Part shown: piece after piece, positions 1 through 5,746 of the stretch
How the letters are laid out: each line of letters starts with the position of its first letter
How positions within the stretch are numbered: position 1 is the stretch's first letter
NCBI GenBank assembly: GCA_947258905.1
Contig: CAMYKF010000102.1
Span: 1-6,157 of the forward strand
Source: an uncultured Pirellulaceae bacterium
Lineage (GTDB): Bacteria; Planctomycetota; Planctomycetia; Pirellulales; Pirellulaceae
Length of the DNA stretch: 6,157 nucleotides
Direction of reading: 5' to 3'
Translations under genes and position numbers: made by a program
The notes under the pieces: generated by a model
The model's database searches: none
Told to the model about the DNA's origin: nothing
What the model saw: the letters and a program-made list of their open reading frames with translations, nothing else

Positions 1-1077
1 TTTCGTGAGGAAACAAATCCTGCCATCCAGGCAATTCAGCCCCCGGCCGACGGTGAGGAAATGATCTGGATCGACATTCAAGGACTGGGCGATGAAGCCT
101 TGTTGCGACAGGTCGCGGAGCCATTCGGCATTCACCCGCTGGCGCTGGAAGACATCGTCAATATCCCCCAAAGACCCAAGTGCGAGGAATACGGGGACCA
201 ATTGCTGATCGTCGTCAAGGAGATTCACGGCGACAATCCACGCGAATTGGAAATGCATCAGGTCAGCATTGTACTGGGGCCGCGTTACATTCTGACGTTT
301 CAGCAGAGCCACTTCGATCTGTTTGCTCCGATCCGCCAGCGCCTGCAACCAGCCGAGGCCCGTTTGCGAAATCATGGCACCGACTACCTCGCGTATGTCG
401 CGATCGATACGGTCATCGACAACTATTATTCAAGACTCGATATGCTGGGTGATTGTCTGGAACGCTGGGAGGAACAGGCGGTTTCAGAACCGACTCCGGT
501 CCTGCTGCAGGAACTGAACCTGATCAAAAACCGGGTAGCCGATTTGCGACGTGGCCTGCGACCGCAAATCCAGGCGTTGCAGGGTCTGGCCCGGGAACAG
601 CATTCGGCAGTCAGTCAGGAAGTGCAGCTTTTCTTGCGTGATCCTTCCGATCACTGCGTGCAGACGATGGAAGTGCTCGAAATGTACCGGGAGATGATCA
701 GCAATCTGCTAAATACCTATCTGACCGCGGTCAGTCAGCATACCAATGACATTATGAAAATCCTCACGATCATCTCCAGTGTATTTGTACCTCTGACGTT
801 CATTGCCGGCATCTATGGAATGAACTTCGAGCACATGCCGGAACTTGGCAATCGCTGGGCGTACCCTTTTGTCTGGATGACCATGATCCTGGTAGCGGGC
901 GGGATGCTGCACTACTTTTACCGCAAACGCTGGATTGGAGTTGGCGGAATGGTTTCGGCTGTCCCCGAGGGAGTGCAGCAGACGGAACCTCCACCATTGA
1001 CGAGGGATGATCGGCCGGCTCCGTTGCCGAACAGCCATGAAATATCACCAAACCAATCGACGCGTCGGGCTGGCTGA
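1..1077 (+). CDS. corA: CorA-family magnesium/divalent cation channel, 5' end outside window
   Basis: This is a CorA-type membrane channel that moves Mg2+ (and often Co2+ or Ni2+) into the cytoplasm as a homopentamer. Residue numbers count from the Met codon at base 61. The cytoplasmic domain contains the family hallmark HPLALEDI at about 25-32 followed by QRPKCEEYGD. A long helical stretch leads to TM1 (about 235-252), which ends in the diagnostic YGMNF (252-256). The short loop EHMPEL follows, then TM2 at about 268-286 and the basic YRKRW. The reading frame is open leftwards to base 1 with no stop, and CorA proteins normally have about 50 more residues before the WIDIQG strand, so the true start lies upstream and base 61 is probably internal. 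An unusual proline-rich tail of about 45 residues follows TM2, where most CorA proteins end. The family call is very secure; ion preference is inferred from the GMN motif. Confidence 0.95.
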   Translation, partial: FREETNPAIQAIQPPADGEEMIWIDIQGLGDEALLRQVAEPFGIHPLALEDIVNIPQRPKCEEYGDQLLIVVKEIHGDNPRELEMHQVSIVLGPRYILTFQQSHFDLFAPIRQRLQPAEARLRNHGTDYLAYVAIDTVIDNYYSRLDMLGDCLERWEEQAVSEPTPVLLQELNLIKNRVADLRRGLRPQIQALQGLAREQHSAVSQEVQLFLRDPSDHCVQTMEVLEMYREMISNLLNTYLTAVSQHTNDIMKILTIISSVFVPLTFIAGIYGMNFEHMPELGNRWAYPFVWMTMILVAGGMLHYFYRKRWIGVGGMVSAVPEGVQQTEPPPLTRDDRPAPLPNSHEISPNQSTRRAG

Positions 1078-1184
1078 GCGCTTGACACGATTGCGTTTGC
1101 ATTTCATGCAGAACGTGCTCTCTTGCGCGTGGGAGGTCAACTACTCAGACTGAGAATTTTTCTTGCGAGCAACTATTTATCAGC

Positions 1185-1202
1185 CCCGACGTTCACGTCG
1201 GG
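1185..1202. repeat. Perfect 8-bp hairpin, CCCGACGT type
   Basis: The arms CCCGACGT and ACGTCGGG are exact reverse complements separated by TC, so the real RNA loop would be about four bases. The hairpin has the same design as the one at 1283-1300 (CCCGA at the outside, two central bases). It lies 107 bp after the corA stop and has no T-tract, so it is a poor intrinsic terminator. I read it as a dispersed REP-like palindrome; copies elsewhere in the genome cannot be checked here. Confidence 0.75.
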
Positions 1203-1222
1203 TAACACCGAACGCCAATAAA

Positions 1223-1261
1223 TCGCTCCCCGCCCGCCGCTCTGCGGCGGGCGGGGAGCGA
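1223..1261. repeat. Perfect 18-bp GC-rich hairpin with 3-base loop
   Basis: The left arm 1223-1240 and right arm 1244-1261 are perfect reverse complements over 18 bases, with loop TCT (1241-1243). The arms begin TCGCTCCCC and end GGGGAGCGA, and 16 of the 18 pairs are G-C. Such a stem should form strongly in RNA and possibly as a cruciform in DNA. No T-run follows (AACTATTTCC), so it does not meet the classical intrinsic terminator form, although it could protect or end the corA transcript in another way. It may be a REP-like element. Confidence 0.85.
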
Positions 1262-1282
1262 ACTATTTCCTGTCCCATATAT

Positions 1283-1300
1283 CCCGAGCTAAAGCTCGGG
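1283..1300. repeat. Perfect 8-bp hairpin, CCCGAGCT type
   Basis: The arms CCCGAGCT and AGCTCGGG are exact reverse complements around a central AA. It closely parallels the hairpin at 1185-1202 in stem length, spacer length and outer CCCGA/TCGGG sequence, and it lies 21 bases after the large hairpin. No T-tract follows (CCTAATAACG). Together the three hairpins look like a cluster of small interspersed palindromes rather than a terminator. Confidence 0.75.
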
Positions 1301-1398
1301 CCTAATAACGGATTTGCCAAGGATTGCTCTCATCGGATTCGACCAATAGTGCTCAGTTGAATAGTTAAATCCTTCTTCTTCGTGGCGATGTGCACCCG

Positions 1399-1430
1399 CC
1401 TGCCGGTCATTTACAATGCCGTCAGGCAGG
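1399..1430 (+). repeat. Bulged stem-loop upstream of Dabb gene
   Basis: CCTGCC (1399-1404) pairs with GGCAGG (1425-1430). Inside it, GG (1405-1406) pairs with CC (1419-1420) and CATT (1408-1411) with AATG (1415-1418) around a TAC loop. That gives 12 pairs, with a single bulged T and a four-base GTCA bulge on the 3' side. It ends 37 bases before the ATG at 1468, so it could sit in the 5' untranslated RNA if transcription starts upstream. It might instead be another dispersed palindrome. Its function is unknown. Confidence 0.5.
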
Positions 1431-1467
1431 ACCCGACACGCATTCTGTAAATACGGCCAATTCACCG

Positions 1468-1950
1468 ATGAACCGATGGCTTTGCACAATGACACTGGCT
1501 TTTGGGGTAATCCTTGGCAGTGGCTGCCAGCAGGCCGAGCTGGAACAGATGCGGGCCGAGGCCCTGGCGGCTCAGGCAAGGCTGGAAGCGGCCCGCGCGG
1601 AACTTGAAGTTATGCAGGCACTTGCCACGCCACCGCGGCAGCTGGTGCATATCGTGTGGTTCAAAATTAATCCCGATCTCACCACCGAGCAGGATGCAGC
1701 CTTCATTGTCGAACTCAGGAAACTGGACGAAATCCCGCAAGTCAACAACCTCGAGATCGGTCGCTTTCAGGACCTCGGAGACACCCGCGCGATGTCGGAA
1801 CTGGATATCATCATGCAAATGGGTTTCGATTCGGAAGAGGATTACCGGACCTACCAGGATCACCCGATCCATGTGCAGCTGAAAGCTGACATCGGCGAGT
1901 ATCTGTCCGGCCCGCCAGTGACCTACGATTACTGGACGGAAGAGGAGTAG
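1468..1950 (+). CDS. Predicted lipoprotein with coiled coil and Dabb domain
   Basis: A 160-residue protein in three parts. Residues 1-19 form a signal peptide with Arg3, a hydrophobic core and the lipobox LGSGC, so Cys20 is the likely lipidation site. Position -3 is Gly rather than the usual Leu, but the site still fits the general prokaryotic lipoprotein pattern. Residues about 22-52 are Ala/Glu/Leu/Arg-rich and look like a short coiled coil. Residues about 59-155 match the Dabb (stress-responsive A/B barrel) fold: opening LVHIVWFK, central EIGRF, then FDSEEDYRTYQDHPIHV with the typical HxxH, and closing TYDYW. Dabb domains usually form dimers and are often cytoplasmic enzymes or stress proteins; no reaction can be assigned here. 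The ATG at 1468 was chosen because it gives the signal peptide directly; the frame is open to an ATG at 1390, but that extension would bury the signal. No clear ribosome binding site is visible. Confidence 0.85.
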   Translation: MNRWLCTMTLAFGVILGSGCQQAELEQMRAEALAAQARLEAARAELEVMQALATPPRQLVHIVWFKINPDLTTEQDAAFIVELRKLDEIPQVNNLEIGRFQDLGDTRAMSELDIIMQMGFDSEEDYRTYQDHPIHVQLKADIGEYLSGPPVTYDYWTEEE

Positions 1951-1985
1951 TCGAAGGTCGAAAGTCGAAAGTCGAAAGTCGAAAG
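1951..1985. repeat. Five tandem 7-bp repeats, TCGAAAG
   Basis: The unit TCGAAAG occurs four times without change at 1958-1985, preceded by one variant, TCGAAGG, at 1951-1957. The array starts on the base directly after the TAG stop of the Dabb gene. Read on the minus strand the unit is CTTTCGA, close to the CTTTGGA and CCTTGGA heptamers on the plus strand at 2144-2157, so the two blocks face each other across the central palindrome. Confidence 0.9.
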
Positions 1986-1997
1986 TGGCAAACGGCG

Positions 1998-2079
1998 AAC
2001 TGAGCCGAAGGCGCTAGCCTCGGGTTTCTCGGAAAAAAAATCGCTTGCAAGACCCGACGCTAGCGCGTTCGGCTCAGTT
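1998..2079. repeat. 82-bp imperfect palindrome with 28-bp arms
   Basis: The left arm 1998-2025 (starting AACTGAGCCGAA, ending CGGGT) and right arm 2052-2079 (starting ACCCGACG, ending GGCTCAGTT) are reverse complements at 26 of 28 positions. The two exceptions are a G-G opposition (2010/2067) and a C-C opposition (2019/2058). The 26-base loop contains A8 (2033-2040). Each arm also contains the self-complementary GCTAGC. It lies between two convergent genes, so it could fold in both transcripts and help end them, but no T-run follows the outer edge on either strand. It resembles a MITE- or REP-like interspersed repeat; no open reading frame is inside. Confidence 0.88.
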
Positions 2080-2094
2080 ATTGGAACTACTGAT

Positions 2095-2129
2095 TTTGCA
2101 ATTTGCAATTTGCAGTCTTCATTTTGCAT
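2095..2129. repeat. Degenerate 7-bp repeats, TTTGCAA
   Basis: Five consecutive heptamers read TTTGCAA, TTTGCAA, TTTGCAG, TCTTCAT, TTTGCAT. The first two are identical, the third and fifth differ by one base, and the fourth is more diverged. The 7-bp spacing stays in register with the heptamers at 2144-2171 (49 bases from 2095 to 2144), which suggests one decayed tract rather than two separate ones. Confidence 0.75.
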
Positions 2130-2143
2130 TGGCGACTACGGCT

Positions 2144-2177
2144 CTTTGGACCTTGGACCTGCGACTTGTGACCTGAA
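2144..2177. repeat. Degenerate 7-bp repeats, CTTTGGA type
   Basis: Consecutive heptamers CTTTGGA, CCTTGGA, CCTGCGA and CTTGTGA (2144-2171) share the pattern C-Y-T-x-x-G-A. A partial CCTGAA then runs up to the permease stop codon at 2178-2180. The unit is one base from CTTTCGA, the minus-strand form of the perfect repeats at 1958-1985, so this looks like the diverged, inverted counterpart of that array. Confidence 0.65.
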
Positions 2178-5100
2178 TCACGCTGCCCGCAGCGATTCGA
2201 TCAGCGGGGCCTGAAACACGCTGCGCGCGGCCAGCCAGCTGGTTAGCAAGCCGACCACGGCAATGAAGACAAACATGCCCAGCAACGCGCCCCAGGGCAC
2301 CGACGCGTTTCCAAACCAGTAATGCGGCAGCGTCGTGACCAGCGCCGCGCCAATGCCAATCAGCAATCCGGCGACCAGCAACCAGGCATTTTCGATCAGG
2401 ATCATGCGGGCCAGTTGACTGCGGGTAAAGCCCACCGCCCTCATCAGTCCCAGTTCCCGGCGTCGTTCCATTACGCTGCGCAACTGCACGGCCGCCAGAC
2501 CGAATGTGCCCAGTAACAGACCGAGCGCTCCCAGACTCTGGAAGGTGCTGAGATACGTGTTCTGGACGGCCAGAAAACCGGACAGCAAACGCTCGGTCGG
2601 AGTGGCATCAAATCCCTGATCCGCCAGCGCATCCGACAGTTTGTTGACTTCCGACGGTTTCTCCAGATCCATCAGAAAATAACGGTACCCACTGATATCC
2701 GGAAACAACCTGGTGAAGTTGTCTTCGGAAATCAGCAGGCTGCCTTGCAGCACCGAGTTATCCAGCAGGCCGACCAGGCGAAACTTGACGGACTCGCCCG
2801 TATCGTAGTCCACGGTGAACACGGTGCCTGGTACGTAGATTTTCAGACTGTACCAGGCCGTATTCTTGTCAATGATTACGGGGATGGCGTCGTCAACGGG
2901 CGGTTGCTCCAGCCATTCCCAGGGATTTTCCGCCGACGTCATGGTGAAAGAGAATTTGTTGCGCTCTTCCAGTGCGGAATTTCGCAGATCTGCCAGACGA
3001 GTCACACCTAAAACGCGTGGCTGTGATGACTGGTATGGATTGTTGCAGCTGGCGTCCTCGCCGGATTTGTAACGGAACGGAACGATCACGTTTTCAGGAT
3101 CTAGCGTTTCACCGCGAAGTACCTGGCGTTGCCCTTCAGGCGTATTCAGGTCGGCGAACACCGGCTGGCTGGTTGTCGCCACGTAATTGAAACCGCCGGT
3201 GCCCTTGTCGGTGGGCGACAAACGAAAGGCACTAATGGCGACGATCAAAAAGCTGGCGACGGCCACCAGTCCGATCGTCAGCGTACTGCGGAGCGGATTG
3301 CGACTGGCATTGGTGCGCGACAGTCGCTGAAGACTCAACAGTCCGCGACTGTTTCGTCCGCCTTCACTGCGTAACGCTCGATACACCCATACCAAAGCGG
3401 CCAGCAGAACCAGAAACCCGGAAGTCATGAAGGCACCGGCCTGGGAGTCTCCGGCCAGCACGGTGGCAGCCAGGATACCCAGCGACACCGCGACAATCAG
3501 GCACAAGATCACGATGGGCCGGGAAAAGCGCACCATCCACGATTGCTTGTCTTTGGAAGTGGATTCGATTTGACCCGCCAGCAGACTGCGAACACTTTGC
3601 CGCCGTGCAGCCCGCAGCGACCAGTTGATGGTCACGACACAAATCACCAGGCCCAGCACCAGGCCCAGCGGCAGCGTCCACCAGTTGATATGCATGTACA
3701 GAAACGGCGTGGCGACGCCGGCAAACAACCACGTCCGCAAGCTCCACAACATGACCGCCGCATAACCGACGCCCAGCAGAATGCCCAGCAACGCGCCCGC
3801 CAGGCACACGCCCAGCATTTCCTGCAGCCACAATCGACCCGCGTGTTTTTGTGTGAAACCCACAGCCAGCAACGTCCCCAGTTCGTCGGCCCGACGCTGC
3901 AAGCCTAATCGAAACAGCAAGGACACCAGCGCCAATGCTGCGCCGATCACAAACATGCTGAGTCCCAGGAACAACGCGTCAAAGGGAGTCGCGCCGGCCG
4001 AAGCACGTAAGCCGTTGAATTTGATCGGCACAATCTCCATACCCGGCAAGCGACCATCGGTGCGGAACTGTTCCAGCAGGGAAGCGGCGATGGATCGTTC
4101 ATCGCGTTGGTCGGCGGGAATGCGAAACGATGTGGTGCTGCCAAATCGACTGCTCCATAGCCGACGGCCAGTGTCCAGAGAAACAAACGCCTTGGGCGTG
4201 GTGCGGTAATAACTCCAGTAATCGTCGTCCTGACGACGGATGTTGGGAGTGTCAAAGGGCAAGTCCCAGCTATCGATGGACTCGGCGTCGGTCAAGCCCG
4301 GCACGGTGGGAGTCATCCACGGGTCGTTGGCCAGTGTGGGACGCTGATTGTAATCCGGAGGCACGGGCTCGCTGCGCCGTCCGCGCGCGACACGCCATTG
4401 TCCGGCTGGCTCGATCACAGCCACAATATCAGCCACGCGGAACTCTGCCGTCTGGTCGACTTCGTCGCCGTGAGTCGTTTCCGGCTCGAAGTAAGTGATG
4501 CGAACCATGTCGCCAATCGCGAGTTGCTGGTCATCGGCTACCCACTGGTTAATTGCGATTTCGTTATCCGCCAGTGGTGCGACCGTGTTGCCGGTAACCG
4601 AAGGCAGCGGCAGTCTGGCCAGGTCCAGGGCCGTGACCATCGAAAACGGAACGCCCGGTTCATCGCTATCCAATGGCGCGATATCGTTGGCCAGGTAAGT
4701 GAACAACTCGATGGCTTCAGGAAATACGCGACGCACCGAGGCCACCGCCTCATCAGGGATCACCAGCCGGTCGGACGACAGGCTGAAATAATCAAAAACC
4801 GTATCGCCGTCGAACTCCTGCGTTACCCTGATAACGTTGAGCCCTAGATCCTCAAGCGTCGGCTGCAGGCTGGCGGTCAGGGCTGCCGTTTGCTCCGGTG
4901 TGACGGCGGACCGCGCGGATTTGCCGGCCAGCAAAATCATGTTCGCCTGTTCGCGGGACTGTTTGTATTGCAGCAACCCATCGGTCAGCGCATCCTGCAC
5001 AGCGCCGATCGGCAGATAAACGTTGCGTGGCGGTACCTGAGTGGGATGCAGGCCGAATCGTCCCAGGCTGCGGGCGGATATGATCTTCACCACGCGCAAG

Positions 5101-5681
5101 TCGACGATGCGGTCCACCAGATCGTCCTTGCTGCCCAGCGAACTGTCAGACGGCAGTAGTTTCTGTTTGGGAATGCCGACCGTCAGCCTGACGTCGCCGC
5201 TTTGCAATTGCCCTGTATTGATGCCCAGATCATCGGCGACGACTTCATTAATGATGACTTCGTCATCGGCCAGCTCGGGAATGCCAGCCAGCTCGCTGTC
5301 GCCGAATTGCCAGAAGTCGGCGTGGATGCCCAGCACGTTGACGCCGCCCAGATTCTTTGTCGACTCCGATTGGCTTCGCTGGGCCGTCCCGTTGGGAAAC
5401 AGAATAACCGGTGTGGCATCGGAGAAGTGCTGTTGAAAGACATCGTTGTTCGTGATTTCGTCAGCCAGCGCTTCGCGAAAGAATCCCTGGGCGACCAGCA
5501 GCGCGTCGACGCGGCCAAGTCGATCGAGGGTCAATTCGCGGAGACTGCCACGCATGCTGTCGCCGACAATCAAGGCACCCGTCAGCACTGCGGTGGCGGC
5601 GGCGACACCCAGCGCGATGGCCAGGTTGACACGTCGATGGTGCCACAGACTCCTGGTCGCAATCAGCAGATCGGGGTGCAT
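2178..5681 (-). CDS. Giant FtsX/MacB-type ABC transporter permease, two FtsX cores
   Basis: A 1167-residue inner-membrane permease of the type VII/MacB-like superfamily. Numbering is from the ATG at 5681. TM1 is at about 18-40, followed by GDSMRGSLREL and a very large periplasmic region (about 45-565). Next come a first FtsX core (about 570-700), two further helices (about 722-743 and 749-768), TM7 (about 800-820), a second periplasmic region (about 821-1040) and a C-terminal FtsX core (about 1045-1165) ending PLIESLRAA. The cytoplasmic coupling motif occurs in both cores: DELGTLLAVGFTQ (about 599-611) and RELGLMRAVGFTR (about 1075-1087). The ten-helix plan resembles YbbP, but the protein is much longer. 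The frame also allows a TTG start at 5699, adding MEKKKH; the ATG was preferred. The ATPase gene ends 65 bp upstream, so the two are probably an operon. The substrate is unknown. Confidence 0.92.
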   Translation of the reverse strand: MHPDLLIATRSLWHHRRVNLAIALGVAAATAVLTGALIVGDSMRGSLRELTLDRLGRVDALLVAQGFFREALADEITNNDVFQQHFSDATPVILFPNGTAQRSQSESTKNLGGVNVLGIHADFWQFGDSELAGIPELADDEVIINEVVADDLGINTGQLQSGDVRLTVGIPKQKLLPSDSSLGSKDDLVDRIVDLRVVKIISARSLGRFGLHPTQVPPRNVYLPIGAVQDALTDGLLQYKQSREQANMILLAGKSARSAVTPEQTAALTASLQPTLEDLGLNVIRVTQEFDGDTVFDYFSLSSDRLVIPDEAVASVRRVFPEAIELFTYLANDIAPLDSDEPGVPFSMVTALDLARLPLPSVTGNTVAPLADNEIAINQWVADDQQLAIGDMVRITYFEPETTHGDEVDQTAEFRVADIVAVIEPAGQWRVARGRRSEPVPPDYNQRPTLANDPWMTPTVPGLTDAESIDSWDLPFDTPNIRRQDDDYWSYYRTTPKAFVSLDTGRRLWSSRFGSTTSFRIPADQRDERSIAASLLEQFRTDGRLPGMEIVPIKFNGLRASAGATPFDALFLGLSMFVIGAALALVSLLFRLGLQRRADELGTLLAVGFTQKHAGRLWLQEMLGVCLAGALLGILLGVGYAAVMLWSLRTWLFAGVATPFLYMHINWWTLPLGLVLGLVICVVTINWSLRAARRQSVRSLLAGQIESTSKDKQSWMVRFSRPIVILCLIVAVSLGILAATVLAGDSQAGAFMTSGFLVLLAALVWVYRALRSEGGRNSRGLLSLQRLSRTNASRNPLRSTLTIGLVAVASFLIVAISAFRLSPTDKGTGGFNYVATTSQPVFADLNTPEGQRQVLRGETLDPENVIVPFRYKSGEDASCNNPYQSSQPRVLGVTRLADLRNSALEERNKFSFTMTSAENPWEWLEQPPVDDAIPVIIDKNTAWYSLKIYVPGTVFTVDYDTGESVKFRLVGLLDNSVLQGSLLISEDNFTRLFPDISGYRYFLMDLEKPSEVNKLSDALADQGFDATPTERLLSGFLAVQNTYLSTFQSLGALGLLLGTFGLAAVQLRSVMERRRELGLMRAVGFTRSQLARMILIENAWLLVAGLLIGIGAALVTTLPHYWFGNASVPWGALLGMFVFIAVVGLLTSWLAARSVFQAPLIESLRAA

Positions 5682-5746
5682 GTGTTTCTTTTTTTCCAAT
5701 AGCTGTCGTGACTACTCGTGCAGGGTCAAATCTTTCACGCGATTTG

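Larger units (their letters stand above)
1078..1467. other. Non-coding gap rich in palindromes
   Basis: This 390-bp stretch separates corA from the Dabb lipoprotein gene, both read rightwards. I find no credible gene in it; the open frame at 1163-1360 runs through the hairpins and has a composition unlike a protein. It contains three perfect hairpins (1185-1202, 1223-1261, 1283-1300) and a bulged one (1399-1430), described separately. The short word AACTATT occurs on the plus strand at 1171 and 1261 and inverted (AATAGTT) at 1360. A promoter for the downstream gene presumably lies here, but I cannot identify convincing -35 and -10 boxes. Confidence 0.7.

Noticed and set aside
61..63. ATG at 61 as the true CorA start
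   Set aside because: The frame is open from base 1 and encodes plausible sequence, and CorA proteins have an N-terminal segment before the WIDIQG strand; a start here would remove part of the cytoplasmic fold.
1082..1110. TTGACA at 1082-1087 as a promoter -35 box
   Set aside because: No acceptable -10 box lies 16-18 bp downstream, and it is nearly 400 bp from the next gene.
1144..1161. CTCA/TGAG stem followed by AATTTTT as corA terminator
   Set aside because: The stem is only four pairs and too weak to call an intrinsic terminator.
1163..1360. Small open frame in the corA downstream gap
   Set aside because: It runs through all three hairpins, is arginine- and proline-rich by composition, lacks a ribosome site and matches no family I know.
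1390..1467. Longer N-terminus for the Dabb protein
   Set aside because: It would place 26 unrelated residues before a good lipoprotein signal peptide and overlaps the bulged hairpin.
2033..2040. T8 on the minus strand as the permease terminator tract
   Set aside because: It lies in the loop of the palindrome, not directly after a completed stem, so it lacks the required geometry.
1951..2129. Heptamer arrays as a CRISPR
   Set aside because: Units are 7 bp in direct tandem with no spacers, and no cas gene is present.
3364..3831. 155-residue minus-strand frame inside the permease
   Set aside because: It is out of frame with the first FtsX core, and its Gly/Ala/Val-rich composition is a by-product of the membrane-segment codons.
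5202..5702. 166-residue plus-strand frame antisense to the permease N-terminus
   Set aside because: It is antisense to well-supported coding sequence and shows no family motif.
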